Notes: a model not told the origin generated them from the sequence alone. DNA of 64,000 nt from Hyphomicrobiales bacterium (GCA_900469625.1 UBXV01000007.1:248001-312000); one strand, 5' to 3'; positions 37,035 to 46,963 are shown, counted from the first letter of the stretch. Translations and numbers: made by a program.

Positions 37035-37772
37035 TCAGCTGAACGAACGCACCAGGCTGCCGACGAGCAGGTTCCAGCCGTCGATGAGCACGAAGAAGAG
37101 AATCTTGAACGGGAGCGAGATTGCCGTCGGCGGCAGCATCATCATGCCCATGGCCATCGTGATGGTGGCGACGATCAGGTCGATCACCAGGAACGGCAGC
37201 ATGATCAGGAAGCCGATCTCGAAGCCACGGCGGATTTCCGAGATCATGAAGGCGGGAACGACGGCGCGCAGGTCGACCTTGTCGTCGACGACGACGGTCT
37301 GGCCCTTTTCCTTGGCGATATCGATGAAGAGTTGCAGATCCTTGTCACGCGTGTTGGCGAGCATGAACTCGCGGAACGGCTCGGTGACACGCGGGATCGC
37401 CTCGGTCTCGGTGATCTGGTTCTTGAGCAGCGGGTCGATGCCGTCACGCCAGGCGCGGTCGAAGGTCGGCGCCATTACGTAAAAGGTCATGAACAGCGCC
37501 AGCGACACCATGATCATGTTGGACGGCGTCGTTGCCAGGCCCATGCCCGTGCGCAGGATGGCAAAGGCGATCACGAAGCGCGGAAAGCTGGTGACCATGA
37601 TGAGGATGCCGGGCGCGACCGAAAGAACGGTCAGAAGGCCGAAGGTCCGGATGATCCACGAGGCGGCCGAGCCGTCGATGGGCGTGTTCAGGATGTCAGA
37701 GGGAAAGCTCTGTGCGCCGGCAATTCCGGACATCGCCGTCATGGCGACTATGAAGGCGATGAGCCGGATCAT
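37035..37772 (-). CDS. fliP: FliP, flagellar export-gate membrane protein
   Basis: This is a 245-residue core export-gate subunit. It has an N-terminal signal-like segment, TM segments, and the family signatures FPRFVIAFAILRTGMGLATT, VSLALFMTFYVMAPTFDRAW and FLVIDLIVATITMAMGMMML. Length is normal. It is the last gene of the long basal-body unit, eight bases after fliL. No fliO is seen next to it. Confidence 0.96.
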   Translation of the reverse strand: MIRLIAFIVAMTAMSGIAGAQSFPSDILNTPIDGSAASWIIRTFGLLTVLSVAPGILIMVTSFPRFVIAFAILRTGMGLATTPSNMIMVSLALFMTFYVMAPTFDRAWRDGIDPLLKNQITETEAIPRVTEPFREFMLANTRDKDLQLFIDIAKEKGQTVVVDDKVDLRAVVPAFMISEIRRGFEIGFLIMLPFLVIDLIVATITMAMGMMMLPPTAISLPFKILFFVLIDGWNLLVGSLVRSFS

Positions 37773-37780
37773 TTAGCGAA

Positions 37781-38278
37781 TCATTGAATGACGAAGGTTC
37801 TGAACATGACATTGGTTACGCGTCCATCGGAGCGCAGGTCAACCCGTTCCTGGATGTCATCCCGGAGATATTGAAAGCCGCGCGGACCCTGGATCTGCTG
37901 AAGCGAGACCGTTTTCAGATAGGCGGCGATGTCCTGGTGGATCTGCTCGGCCATGACAGGGTCCGGGGTGCCGTCGAACTGCAGCGCCACCTCGAGCCGG
38001 ATCCAGTTTTCCGATGGATAGGCGAGGTTCGTGGTGATCGGATCGAGCTGCACGACGCCGTTGGCCTCGGTGGCGATCTTGGGCACGCCCTCCTCGCCGG
38101 TTGCGTTGGGCGCGACCTCCTTGGCCGCTTCCACCTGTTCCTTCGGCGGGGGCGGCGCGAGCATGCCGCCGACCAGCCAGCCGCCGCCGCCGGCGACGAG
38201 CGTCAGGACGGCAACGATGGCGATCGTCATCACCTTCGACGGTGACTTGGCGGGCGCGGCTGTATCGAGTTCTTCCAT
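37781..38278 (-). CDS. fliL: FliL, basal-body/stator-associated membrane protein
   Basis: This is a 165-residue single-pass inner-membrane protein. A short cytosolic tail leads to a membrane segment at about 16-38 (VMTIAIVAVLTLVAGGGGWL), then a periplasmic domain ending VDLRSDGRVTNVMFRTFVIQ, the normal FliL end. FliL surrounds the stator units. It lies between flgH and fliP. Confidence 0.94.
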   Translation of the reverse strand: MEELDTAAPAKSPSKVMTIAIVAVLTLVAGGGGWLVGGMLAPPPPKEQVEAAKEVAPNATGEEGVPKIATEANGVVQLDPITTNLAYPSENWIRLEVALQFDGTPDPVMAEQIHQDIAAYLKTVSLQQIQGPRGFQYLRDDIQERVDLRSDGRVTNVMFRTFVIQ

Positions 38279-38296
38279 CTTGCCATTCCCTGCCGA

Positions 38297-39007
38297 TCAG
38301 ATCGGCGAAATCAGATCCATGACCTGCTGGCCGTAAGGCGGCTGCTGCACTTCGGTCAGGCGGCCGCGGCCACCATAGGAAATGCGTGCCTCGGCGATGC
38401 GGTCGTAGGAGATCACGTTGTTGGCGTCGACGTCCTGCGTGCGCACGATGCCGGCGACATTGAGGATGCGAAGCTCGTGGTTGACGCGAACTTCCTGCGA
38501 GCCGCTGATCAGGAGATTGCCGTTTTCGAGCACGCCGGTGACGACGGCGGCAACGAGCAGCTGCAGCTTCTCGGAGCGTTCGGTCGAGCCGTCGCCTTCC
38601 GTCTTGGTGTTTGAGCCGTATTTCAGGTCACCCGACCAGCCGAAGTCGCTCGCTTCGGACTGGCCGCTGGCGCCGATGTTGAAGCCGCTGGTGTTCTTGC
38701 GGCTGCGGTCGGTCTTGTTGTCGAACGAAGCCTTGTCATTGATGGCGATCTGCACCGTCAGGATGTCGCCGACGTTGAGCGCGCGCGCATCCTTGAACAG
38801 CGCCGACTGCTGGTCGTTCCAAAGAGAGAAGCCGTTGGCCACGTGCCGCGGCTCTTTCGGATACATGGCAAGCTGCGGCGTCTGGGTATACTGCAGGCCG
38901 CTGCCGATCGGGCTCATGGCAGGGGCACGGCCGATCTCGTTGAAGGCCTGGTTCTGACATCCCGCGAGGAGGGCCGCGGCCATGATGGCCGTTAGACGCA
39001 TTTTCAT
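38297..39007 (-). CDS. flgH: FlgH, L-ring lipoprotein
   Basis: This is a 236-residue outer-membrane lipoprotein. The lipobox is LLAGC with the lipidated cysteine at C17. The body carries LWNDQQSALFKDARALNVGD and VNHELRILNVAGIVRTQDVD, typical of the L-ring protein. It overlaps motE by four bases (39007-39004). Confidence 0.96.
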   Translation of the reverse strand: MKMRLTAIMAAALLAGCQNQAFNEIGRAPAMSPIGSGLQYTQTPQLAMYPKEPRHVANGFSLWNDQQSALFKDARALNVGDILTVQIAINDKASFDNKTDRSRKNTSGFNIGASGQSEASDFGWSGDLKYGSNTKTEGDGSTERSEKLQLLVAAVVTGVLENGNLLISGSQEVRVNHELRILNVAGIVRTQDVDANNVISYDRIAEARISYGGRGRLTEVQQPPYGQQVMDLISPI

Positions 39008-39540
39008 GATGGTTCCTTCGAGGTGTTCGGATCGCTGGCACTCGAGATGATGTTGGTCAGGAGAGCCGCCTTCTCGTCGCTCATCTCGCTGAGGATCAGC
39101 GACGATTGGCGCGGCGGCAGCCGCATGACGATCGCAGCGGCGATCTCCGGACGAACCATCTCCAGCTTGCCCGCGGCCGCATCCGGCTTCATCGTCTTGT
39201 ATATGCCCACGAGGCCAGTCTCGGCCTGCTTAAGGAAATCGTTGCGACGCTTCAGCCAGTCTTCATATTCCTCGCGCCGCTTTTCCAGCGTCGCGATCCG
39301 CTCGTCGACGTTTGACTGGAGCGTTTCGAGTTCCTTGCGCTGCAGCACATAACGCTGGTCACGGGCAGCATCGGCAATGTTGGTGCAGAACTGCTGGATC
39401 TCGTCGGCGCTGGCGTTGCCGGCGGGCGGCGCGGTCACGTCCTGGGCAAAGGCGCCAGGCATCGCAAGCATCGACGCAACGGCAGCGGTCGCGAGCAGGG
39501 CATTGCGGGATCTGCCAAGAAGGCGGTCGATGTTCATCAT
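39004..39540 (-). CDS. motE: MotE, periplasmic motility chaperone
   Basis: This is a 178-residue secreted protein with a signal peptide (to about residue 32, GAFAQD), a coiled coil (ELETLQSNVDERIATLEKRR) and an MgtE-N-like end (IAAAIVMRLPPRQSSLILSE). In S. meliloti MotE is a disulfide-linked periplasmic chaperone that protects MotC. Two cysteines are expected; one is visible in QQFCTNIADA. Overlaps with flgI and flgH are four bases each. Confidence 0.92.
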   Translation of the reverse strand: MMNIDRLLGRSRNALLATAAVASMLAMPGAFAQDVTAPPAGNASADEIQQFCTNIADAARDQRYVLQRKELETLQSNVDERIATLEKRREEYEDWLKRRNDFLKQAETGLVGIYKTMKPDAAAGKLEMVRPEIAAAIVMRLPPRQSSLILSEMSDEKAALLTNIISSASDPNTSKEPS

Positions 39541-40652
39541 TGCAGGACAAGCTCCGCCTGAAGGGCCCCGGCCGTCTTGATGCTTTGCAGGATGGCGATG
39601 ATGCCATCTGGCTTGACGCCGATGTTGTTGAGACCGGCAACCAGCGACCTGAGGCTGGACCCGTTGAGGATGGCGACGGTGCCGCCGTCGGATTGCGCCT
39701 CGATGGTGGTATTGGGCTCCATCGCGGTCTGGCCACGCGAGAACGGCAGCGGCTGGACGACCGTCGGCGTCTCGCTGACCTGCACGGTCAAGGTGCCATA
39801 GCTGACGGCCACCTCGTTGACGCGCACGTCCTGGCCGATGACGATCGTTCCGGTGCGCTCGTTGATGACGACCCTGGCCGGAACGTCGGTCTCGATGACG
39901 ATGTTTTCGATATCGGCCATCAACCGCGCAAGATCGGCCATCTTCGGCTTCTCGACGAGAACAGCCTGGGAATCGCGCGCTTCGGCGATGCGGCCGCCAT
40001 ATTGCCCGGCCGCATATTTGTTGATCGCGGCGGCCATGCCGACGGCGGTCGAAAAGTCAGGGTTGCGCAATTGCAGAACGAGGTTGAAACCGTCCTTGAA
40101 CTTCGACGGCAGCTCGCGCTCGATGATCGCGCCGTTCGGCACGCGCCCCGAGGTGGTAACACCCTGATTGAGCGTCGCGGCGTCCCCTTGGGCGTTGAAG
40201 CCGGTGACGACGACGGACCCTTGGGCGACCGCATAGATCTGACCATCGGCGCCCGAAAGCGAGGTCATCACGAGCGTGCCGCCGCGCAGCGACGTGCTGT
40301 CGCCGAGCGATCCGACCGTCACGTCGACGCGACTGCCGGGGCTGGCGAACGGCGGCAGGTTGGCGGTGACGAGAACCGCGGCGACGTTGCGCGTGCGCGA
40401 TTCGCCGCCCTGGGTCGAGATGCCGAGGTTCTGCAGCATGGCGCGCATCGACTGATCGGTAAACGGCGACGAGCGCAGGCTGTCGCCCGTACCCTGAAGG
40501 CCGACGACGAGACCGTAGCCGATGAGCTGGTTGTCACGGCCGGCCTGCAGCGAGGCAACGTCCTTGATCCGTGACGCGCCGAAAGCCGGCGTCATCGCTG
40601 TAGACAGCGCGACGGCCAGCGTCAGGAACCATTTGCAGGCAAGCATTTTCAT
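39537..40652 (-). CDS. flgI: FlgI, P-ring protein
   Basis: This is a 371-residue periplasmic P-ring protein with a signal peptide (to about residue 26) and family signatures: SRIKDVASLQAGRDNQLIGY, GLVVGLQGTGDS, VDVTVGSLGDSTSLRGGTLV and the C-terminal LNNIGVKPDGIIAILQSIKT. Length is normal. Its ATG overlaps the flgA stop by four bases. Confidence 0.97.
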   Translation of the reverse strand: MKMLACKWFLTLAVALSTAMTPAFGASRIKDVASLQAGRDNQLIGYGLVVGLQGTGDSLRSSPFTDQSMRAMLQNLGISTQGGESRTRNVAAVLVTANLPPFASPGSRVDVTVGSLGDSTSLRGGTLVMTSLSGADGQIYAVAQGSVVVTGFNAQGDAATLNQGVTTSGRVPNGAIIERELPSKFKDGFNLVLQLRNPDFSTAVGMAAAINKYAAGQYGGRIAEARDSQAVLVEKPKMADLARLMADIENIVIETDVPARVVINERTGTIVIGQDVRVNEVAVSYGTLTVQVSETPTVVQPLPFSRGQTAMEPNTTIEAQSDGGTVAILNGSSLRSLVAGLNNIGVKPDGIIAILQSIKTAGALQAELVLQ

Positions 40653-41161
40653 TTCGCCACCACATGTATCGTGCCGTCGGCCATCACTGTCCCGGAAACG
40701 ATGACGCCAGTATCAATATTGCGAGCCCGGATCAGGTCGCCGATCGCGGCATCCTGAAGGGGCGACCCGGCAGCGCTGATGGTGAGACCGCCATTGCTGA
40801 AGACCAGACGGACGGTGGAGCCTCGCTCGACCGCGTACTGCTCGCGCAGTGCGGAGGCCAGAATGACGCGTCCGGGCAGCAGCGTGCGCTTGCTGACCTT
40901 GCCGTCGATCTCGCTCAGCGTCCTGACATAGCCGTCCGTCAGATCGGGGTTGGTCACGTCGACGACCTCGAGCCGGCTCGCGTCGATCGCTTCGCCGGGG
41001 TAGATCGTCTGCTTGGGGATGACTGCCGTCAGCCGTTCCGCAAAGCCTGCCGAAGGCGACAGGAAAGCGGCGGCGAGCAAGATGCCCGCCACCACGTGCC
41101 GCGCGCGTGGCGCGGAACCGTCCTTCTGAGCTGTCATTCCTGCGGCTCGGCGAAACGTCAT
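40649..41161 (-). CDS. flgA: FlgA, P-ring assembly chaperone
   Basis: This is a 170-residue periplasmic protein with a signal peptide (hydrophobic core at about 22-38) and the SAF-type domain of FlgA (LLPGRVILASALREQYAVER; VSGTVMADGTIHVVAK). FlgA helps FlgI assemble the P-ring. A second possible start at residue 9 (41137) would give a more usual signal peptide. It lies between flgG and flgI. Confidence 0.92.
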   Translation of the reverse strand: MTFRRAAGMTAQKDGSAPRARHVVAGILLAAAFLSPSAGFAERLTAVIPKQTIYPGEAIDASRLEVVDVTNPDLTDGYVRTLSEIDGKVSKRTLLPGRVILASALREQYAVERGSTVRLVFSNGGLTISAAGSPLQDAAIGDLIRARNIDTGVIVSGTVMADGTIHVVAK

Positions 41162-41178
41162 GTTTGCCCCCTGTTCCG

Positions 41179-41967
41179 TTACCTGAGGTTCTTGCTCACC
41201 GTGGCCGCCATCTCGTCGGCCGCCTGGATGATCTTGGAGTTCATCTCATAGGCGCGCTGGGCCGAGATCAGGTCGGTGATTTCCTTGACCGGATCGACGT
41301 TCGACGCTTCGAGATACTTCTGCTTGATCAGCGCAAAGCCCGAATCGGCCGGCGTTCCGACAATTGGTTCGCCAGAGGCTGGGGTCTGCTTGAAGAGGTT
41401 CTCGCCCTGCGGCTCGAGACCGGCCTCGTTGACGAAGTTGGCAACCGTCAACTGACCGATTTCCTGCATCGCCGGATCGCTGCCGATGCGCACCATCACC
41501 TGGCCGGAGCTGGTGAAGGCGATCTCGGTTGCGTCCTGGGGCACGGTGATGCCCGGCACCACGGTGTAGCCGTCGATGGTGACCAGCTGGCCCTGGGCGT
41601 TCTTGTTGAAGGCGCCGGCGCGGGTGTAGACCGTCTCGCCATCGGGTGTCTCCACCTGGAACCAGCCACGGCCGACGAGCGCGAGGTCGTAATCGTTGCC
41701 GGTGCTGACGAGGCTGCCCTGGATGTGCAGGTTGCGCACGGCGGCCGTCTGGACGCCGAGACCGATGATCGCGCCTTCCGGGACGATCGCCTGGTTGGAG
41801 CGGTTGGGCACGCCCTGGGCGCGCTCGGTTTGATAAAGCAGGTCGGAAAACTCTGCGCGGGCACGCTTGTAGCCGGTCGTGTTGATGTTCGCGATGTTGT
41901 TCGCGATCACTTCGAGGTTCAGTTGCTGGGCGTTCATGCCGGTTGCGGCAATGGAAAGGGCCTTCAT
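41179..41967 (-). CDS. flgG: FlgG, distal rod protein
   Basis: This is a 262-residue distal rod subunit. It has the rod signature at the N-terminus ([40 protein letters not shown]) and the C-terminal heptads ([20 protein letters not shown]). Length is normal. It lies 10 bases after fliE. Confidence 0.97.
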   Translation of the reverse strand: MKALSIAATGMNAQQLNLEVIANNIANINTTGYKRARAEFSDLLYQTERAQGVPNRSNQAIVPEGAIIGLGVQTAAVRNLHIQGSLVSTGNDYDLALVGRGWFQVETPDGETVYTRAGAFNKNAQGQLVTIDGYTVVPGITVPQDATEIAFTSSGQVMVRIGSDPAMQEIGQLTVANFVNEAGLEPQGENLFKQTPASGEPIVGTPADSGFALIKQKYLEASNVDPVKEITDLISAQRAYEMNSKIIQAADEMAATVSKNLR

Positions 41968-41977
41968 GTCTCGTTCC

Positions 41978-42319
41978 TTAGATCTGCATGCGCGCGATTT
42001 CGAGGTAGGCGGTCACCACCTTGTCGCGGATCGCGATCGCGGTCTGGAGCGACTGTTCGGCGTTCATCACCGCATCGACGACTTCACGGGTGTTGGTGGT
42101 GCCGCGGATGCTGTCGATCGAGGCGCCTTCGGCCTTCTTCATGGCGCCGATGGCGTCCGTCGCCATGTCGCCGAGGATCGCTGAAAAGCTCTGGGACTGC
42201 GGGGCGGCCGTGGCTGCGGCTGCCGATCCGAAAACCGACGAAGAGGAGGATGCAAGGCGGGTGCCTTCGGCTTCTTTCGTGACCGAAAAAGCGCCGACTG
42301 AGTTAATTGCGTCGATCAT
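41978..42319 (-). CDS. fliE: FliE, MS-ring/rod junction protein
   Basis: This is a 113-residue FliE. The C-terminal domain ([20 protein letters not shown] then [12 protein letters not shown]) is the well-conserved part; the N-terminal half is serine/alanine-rich and variable. It starts at the last base of flgC (42319), so translation is likely coupled. Confidence 0.94.
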   Translation of the reverse strand: MIDAINSVGAFSVTKEAEGTRLASSSSSVFGSAAAATAAPQSQSFSAILGDMATDAIGAMKKAEGASIDSIRGTTNTREVVDAVMNAEQSLQTAIAIRDKVVTAYLEIARMQI

Positions 42320-42738
42320 TATTGTGATGCTCTCAACAGGTCGATGGTTTGGGAAACCAGGTCGCGCGATTGCTTGATGGTCTGGAGGTTGGCTTCATAG
42401 GCGCGGTTGGCTTCGCGCATGTCGGCCATTTCGACCAGGATATTGACGTTCGGCATCTTGACCATGCCCTTCTCGTCGGCGGCCGGGTTGCCGGGATCGA
42501 ACTCGATGGTGAAGTTCGAATCGTCCGTGCCGAGCCGCTCGATCTCGACCAGCGAGGCGCCGCTCGCCCTGTCTACCTCGGCTGCAAAGCTGATGGTCTT
42601 GCGTCGGTAGGGATCAGCGCCTGGTACGTCGCCGGAGGAGCGTGCGTTGGCGATGTTTTCAGAAACGATACGCAGGCGGGTCGATTCTGCCTGCAGACCT
42701 GAGGCCGAGACCTTCATGGCCGAAGTCAAAGGATCCAT
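42319..42738 (-). CDS. flgC: FlgC, proximal rod protein
   Basis: This is a 139-residue rod subunit with the N-terminal signature ([20 protein letters not shown]) and [10 protein letters not shown]. The C-terminal [20 protein letters not shown] heptad is also present. It lies five bases after flgB. Confidence 0.96.
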   Translation of the reverse strand: MDPLTSAMKVSASGLQAESTRLRIVSENIANARSSGDVPGADPYRRKTISFAAEVDRASGASLVEIERLGTDDSNFTIEFDPGNPAADEKGMVKMPNVNILVEMADMREANRAYEANLQTIKQSRDLVSQTIDLLRASQ

Positions 42739-42743
42739 GGTTT

Positions 42744-43136
42744 TTACTTCCGTACCGTCATGAGCATCATCCGGTGAAACGCCTTGACGAGCCCGGCACT
42801 GAGCTCGTAGTCGCGCTTGATTTCACCGGTCTTCATCATTTCCTGCTCGATCGCGACGCTGTTGCCGGATTGCTGGACCTGAACGCCGTCGAGCATGCCG
42901 ACCTCGGCCACCTGCGAGGCTTCGAGGCTCTCGGTGAAATGGGCCTTGTTGGTCGCGGCCATCTGGATGCCGGTGTTCTGCAACACGCTTTCGAACGGCT
43001 TGACGTCCTTGGCCTTGTAGTGCGGCGTATTCGCATTGGCGATGTTGCCGGCCACCACGTTCTGGCGGACGGTCAGCCACTGGGCCTGCCGGGACGCGAG
43101 TTCGAAAAGCTGAATCGGTTGCATCAAAAGCTCCAT
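42744..43136 (-). CDS. flgB: FlgB, proximal rod protein
   Basis: This is a 130-residue proximal rod subunit with the signature [20 protein letters not shown] and the C-terminal [20 protein letters not shown]. Length is normal. A gap of 163 bases separates it from the preceding gene, so an internal promoter is possible. Confidence 0.95.
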   Translation of the reverse strand: MELLMQPIQLFELASRQAQWLTVRQNVVAGNIANANTPHYKAKDVKPFESVLQNTGIQMAATNKAHFTESLEASQVAEVGMLDGVQVQQSGNSVAIEQEMMKTGEIKRDYELSAGLVKAFHRMMLMTVRK

Positions 43137-43299
43137 GCTTGTTGATGCGAACCTAGGTGGGTAATCTTGCGCGGGACTTGTCCTTGGAAACGGCCACCGG
43201 GCGGATGCCGGAATGCGAAGGGATCGCGCACGGCATGAGCCGTCGCGGGTCGCGAAAGACCCGTGACGAACAAGGACGTCTGGAAAATGTCGTGGCTGG

Positions 43300-43854
43300 T
43301 CAGTCTGCCTTGTAGACTTCGCCGCTCGAGGTGATCATCACCCAGTGGCCATCACGTTCTTCGAGTGTCGCCAGACGGGTGTTGTCCGGCAGGATCGAGC
43401 CGATGCGCACGATGTACATGCCGGCGGTGTCCTCGATCAGGGCGCGGCCATTGGCGACATGCATCAGCTTGAAGCCTGATTTTCCGGGGAATGGCTGCTC
43501 GAGACCTTCCGGCGCGGCACCACCCGCCGCGGGACTGCCGCCAAGGGTCGGCACGGTCGCGGTCGTCAGCTGGTCGATCGCCGCAACGGTTTCGCCGTCC
43601 ATGTCCGACATCGCAAGCGGTGAGACCGACACGACGCTGCGCGCCGGCTTTTCCGGCAGATCACGCGTCGACCCCTGCCAGAGCGCCGGCATCGTGAACT
43701 TGTCCTGGTTGAGGAAGGCATACCAGGGAAAGACGGTCGCAAGCGCCGCCAGCAGGATGCCGGTCGCAGCCAGCGCCTTATCGATCATCGGCATGCCCGC
43801 TTCGCGCTTGCGCTGATGGATCGTCTCGTCCGCGTCGTAATCCGTCAAACCCAT
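43300..43854 (-). CDS. Membrane-anchored periplasmic protein of the flagellar unit
   Basis: This is a 184-residue protein of unknown function. A short charged N-terminus leads to one membrane segment (about 24-44, IDKALAATGILLAALATVFP). A flexible proline/alanine-rich stretch follows, then a compact C-terminal domain (ALIEDTAGMYIVRIGSILPD; HWVMITSSGEVYKAD). It starts at the fliI stop (43854), so it is coupled to fliI. The conserved position suggests a motility role, but I recognise no family. Confidence 0.85.
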   Translation of the reverse strand: MGLTDYDADETIHQRKREAGMPMIDKALAATGILLAALATVFPWYAFLNQDKFTMPALWQGSTRDLPEKPARSVVSVSPLAMSDMDGETVAAIDQLTTATVPTLGGSPAAGGAAPEGLEQPFPGKSGFKLMHVANGRALIEDTAGMYIVRIGSILPDNTRLATLEERDGHWVMITSSGEVYKAD

Positions 43855-45269
43855 TACCTCGGCCTCATCCCTGCAGCACCCGGCTGATTGCCCATCGCCG
43901 CGGCCTTCAGCGCGCCGGCAAGGTCGGAAAATGCATCCTGCGTCGGCGATTCGCTCGCCGTCTGCGTCAAGACGTCGTAGATCACCGGCACCTGCTTGAT
44001 CGCCATGTCGAGATCGGGATCGCCGCCGGGGCGGTAGCCACCGATCAGCCGCAGGTCACGTGTCTCCTCGAAGCGGTGGATCAGCGACTTCAGCCGCGAC
44101 ACCAGCTTTTCCTGGTCAGGCGTCCAGGCCTTGCGCGCGAGGCGCGAGATCGAGGCCAGTGGATTGATCGGCGGATAACGCCCTTCCTCGGCCAGGCTGC
44201 GGTCGAGCACGATGTGCCCGTCGAGAATGCCACGCGTCGAGTCGGCGATCGGGTCGTTGTGGTTGTCGCCGTCCACCAGGATCGAGATGATCGCGGTAAT
44301 CGTGCCTGCGCCTTCGGCGCCCGGACCGGCCCGCTCGAGCAGGCGCGGCAGTTCGGTAAAGACCGAGGCCGGATAGCCGCGCGCAATCGGCGGCTCGCCG
44401 GAGGCCGTCGCCACTTCGCGGATCGCGTGGGCGAAACGGGTGACGCTGTCGACGATCAGAAGTACGTTGTCGCCGTTGTCGCGGTAATGCTCGGCGATGG
44501 TGACGGCGGTCAGCGGCGCCATCTTGCGCAGCATCGGGCTTTCATCGCTGGTGGCGACGACCGCAACCGACTTGGCAAGATTGTCGCCCAGCGTGTCCTC
44601 GATGAATTCGCGCACTTCGCGGCCACGTTCGCCAACCAGCGCAATGACCACCTTGTCGAAGGCATTGGCCCGCGCCAGCATCGACAGCAGCGTCGACTTA
44701 CCGACGCCGGAGCCGGCAAAGATGCCGAGGCGCTGGCCGAGGCAAAGCGGCGAGAAGATATCGATCGCCCGTACGCCGGTGCGAAATCCATGCTCCACGC
44801 GCTTGCGGGTCATGGATGGCGGCGCCGTGTTTGAGATCGAGCGGCGGACGTCGCCTTGCAGCAGCGGACCGAGACCATCGATCGGTTCGCCAAGCGCATT
44901 GATCGCGCGGCCGCACCACTGGTCGGTCGGCGCGATGCGGAAGGCGCCCTTGCGGATGACGGTATCGTGGATGCCGATCGGGTCGCCGGGCTCGATCGGG
45001 CAGACGACGACACGCTCAGGCTCGACGCGCACCACTTCGCCCAGATGCGTTCCGGTCGCGCTCTTGTGTGCGACGAAATCACCGAGCCGCACATGCCGCG
45101 ACAGGCCGGTCACGGTGTAGTGCCCCGGAGAGATCGTCTGGACGTGGCCGCCCGGAGCGATCGAATGTTCGGGTTTGGCGTAACGTTCGACGAGGCCGCC
45201 AAGGGCAGCCAGCGATGTCGATGCGGCGCTCGTCTTCGGGCCTTCGCGTTCCATGCCGGTTCCTGTCAC
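43854..45269 (-). CDS. fliI: FliI, flagellum-specific export ATPase
   Basis: This is a 471-residue ATPase of the F1-beta/SctN type that energises export with FliH and FliJ. The Walker A motif GSGVGKST is at residues 186-193. Walker B is LLIVDSVTRFAHAIREV, and the family signature PPIARGYPASVFTELPRLLE follows. The N-terminal 25 residues are longer than in enteric FliI. It lies three bases after flgF. Confidence 0.97.
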   Translation of the reverse strand: MTGTGMEREGPKTSAASTSLAALGGLVERYAKPEHSIAPGGHVQTISPGHYTVTGLSRHVRLGDFVAHKSATGTHLGEVVRVEPERVVVCPIEPGDPIGIHDTVIRKGAFRIAPTDQWCGRAINALGEPIDGLGPLLQGDVRRSISNTAPPSMTRKRVEHGFRTGVRAIDIFSPLCLGQRLGIFAGSGVGKSTLLSMLARANAFDKVVIALVGERGREVREFIEDTLGDNLAKSVAVVATSDESPMLRKMAPLTAVTIAEHYRDNGDNVLLIVDSVTRFAHAIREVATASGEPPIARGYPASVFTELPRLLERAGPGAEGAGTITAIISILVDGDNHNDPIADSTRGILDGHIVLDRSLAEEGRYPPINPLASISRLARKAWTPDQEKLVSRLKSLIHRFEETRDLRLIGGYRPGGDPDLDMAIKQVPVIYDVLTQTASESPTQDAFSDLAGALKAAAMGNQPGAAGMRPR

Positions 45270-45272
45270 GCC

Positions 45273-45998
45273 TTAGCGGCTGCCACCGAGCGTCTTGATC
45301 GCTTCGCTGAGCGACCCCTCGCCGTCGCGCATCAGCGCGGTGATGTTGTCGAAGGCGCGGGTGACCATGATCAATTGCGACATCTCGGCGATGGCGTTGA
45401 CGTTGGATTCTTCCAGGAACCCCTGCATGACGCCGACATCGAAGCGGTCGACCACTGGTTCCGGCTGCATGTTCGGCAGCACCGCGCTGTTGTCCAGGCG
45501 CATGAAGCCCTTGCTGAAGTCGGCCTGGTAAAGGCCGAGCGAAGCGACGGCGACGCCGTTCTGGTGCAGGGCGCCGTCGGCGCCGACGGTCACATCGCCG
45601 CCCGTGCCGTTGATCTGGATCGGGGCGCCGCCGGCGTCGAGAACCGGATAGCCGCGAATGGTCACGAGCTCTCCGGTTTCGGTCAGGGTGAAGCGGCCGT
45701 CGCGCGTCAGCGCCGGACCGGAAGGCGTGTCGATCTGGAACCAGGCATCGCCCTTGACCGCGAAGTCGAATGCGCCGCCGGTGCGCGTCAGCGAGCCGTT
45801 GCTGGTGTTGAGAAATTCCTCGCCCTTGCTGACGTAGGATACCTTTGTCGGCTTGGTGTCGCCGAGCATCTGGTTGAACTTCACTTCCGTGCCGCGGAAA
45901 CCGACAGTGCCGGAGTTTGCGATGTTGTCGGCAAGTGTGTTGAGGCGCTTTTCAAGCGCCATCTGCGACGAAATCGCAACGTAAAGACCGGTCTGCAC
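45273..45998 (-). CDS. flgF: FlgF, proximal rod protein
   Basis: This is a 241-residue rod subunit with the N-terminal signature (RLNTLADNIANSGTVGFRGT) and the C-terminal SNVNAIAEMSQLIMVTRAFD. It lies two bases after the DUF1217 gene and upstream of fliI. Confidence 0.95.
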   Translation of the reverse strand: MQTGLYVAISSQMALEKRLNTLADNIANSGTVGFRGTEVKFNQMLGDTKPTKVSYVSKGEEFLNTSNGSLTRTGGAFDFAVKGDAWFQIDTPSGPALTRDGRFTLTETGELVTIRGYPVLDAGGAPIQINGTGGDVTVGADGALHQNGVAVASLGLYQADFSKGFMRLDNSAVLPNMQPEPVVDRFDVGVMQGFLEESNVNAIAEMSQLIMVTRAFDNITALMRDGEGSLSEAIKTLGGSR

Positions 45999-46000
45999 GT

Positions 46001-46780
46001 TCAGCGTCCCCCGAGTTTCAGACTGTTGATGGACAGGAGCAGGTCGGAAGAGATGCCGTAGCCGCTCGACGCGCCGAATACCGCAAGCGGGTCATAGCCG
46101 TCCGTTGAATTGTCGATTTCCCAAAGAGCGGTAAAGCGGTCGAGAAATTCCGTCACCTTGGCCGGATCCTGGAAGTCCTTGAGATCGATGGCCGCTTCAT
46201 AGGCCGCCGCCTGGCGGTCGACCTCCGTGCCGGCGAATTCCGCCGGCAGCTGCAGGGTGGTGCGCACCACCTGCCCGAGCGCCTCGTCGGCGATGATGGC
46301 GTATCCGCTGGTCAGCGTCGGTGCCATGCGGGCGAAATAGAGCGCAAGCCGCACGCCCGCGTTTTCCTCGCCGGCGCTCTGTTCGAGCGTCTGGCGGGCG
46401 TATTTGTCGACGACGCCCTTCTGGGCGCGATCGAAAGAGGTGGCAGCCTCGCCGTGGCGGGCGAAGTTCAGCGATTCGGCCAGCTGCTTGTAGCGGCTGT
46501 CGGTCAGCTTGTTGGCAAATGCGTCCTCGCTGTCGACACCCTCGGCCAGCACCTTGCGCATGAAGGCCTTGGCGTAACCCATGTCCTCGAGGCCGTGCGC
46601 CTTGATGGCATAGTTGTAGAGGCGCGTATCGGCGAAGAACTGGTCGATCGTTTTGATGTCACCGATCTTCGAGAGGTAGTATTCCGTCTCGCGGGCAACG
46701 TCCGGCTCCTTGGCGACGCGCTCCAGCGACTTGCCAAGGTCGGCTGTAATCAGCTTGTAGCTCGTATAGGTCGTGGTCAC
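46001..46780 (-). CDS. DUF1217 protein, first gene of the flgF-fliP unit
   Basis: This is a 259-residue protein, mostly helical and without signal peptide or membrane segment. It matches the DUF1217 pattern that occurs in alphaproteobacterial flagellar loci (YYLSKIGDIKTIDQFFADTR; YNYAIKAHGLEDMGYAKAFM; ARMAPTLTSGYAIIADEALG). The role is unknown; its place directly before flgF, and an end resembling exported rod proteins, hint at a structural or export-related job. It is divergent from motA, with 183 bases between for two promoters. Confidence 0.88.
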   Translation of the reverse strand: MTTTYTSYKLITADLGKSLERVAKEPDVARETEYYLSKIGDIKTIDQFFADTRLYNYAIKAHGLEDMGYAKAFMRKVLAEGVDSEDAFANKLTDSRYKQLAESLNFARHGEAATSFDRAQKGVVDKYARQTLEQSAGEENAGVRLALYFARMAPTLTSGYAIIADEALGQVVRTTLQLPAEFAGTEVDRQAAAYEAAIDLKDFQDPAKVTEFLDRFTALWEIDNSTDGYDPLAVFGASSGYGISSDLLLSINSLKLGGR

Positions 46781-46963
46781 GATCGGTCGCCCTTAGCGGA
46801 ATGAAACGGGCGCGACGGGAAAGCCGGCCTTTACAAATCCTGACCTGACAGGCTTGCGCGAACCTGTTCCACGCAATGCTTCCCGTGCTGTCGGCGGCCA
46901 GCCTCACGCAAGGAAGAAACCGTATCCCGTTAGACGAAAAATGGGATCGTGACGGGTATCGAA

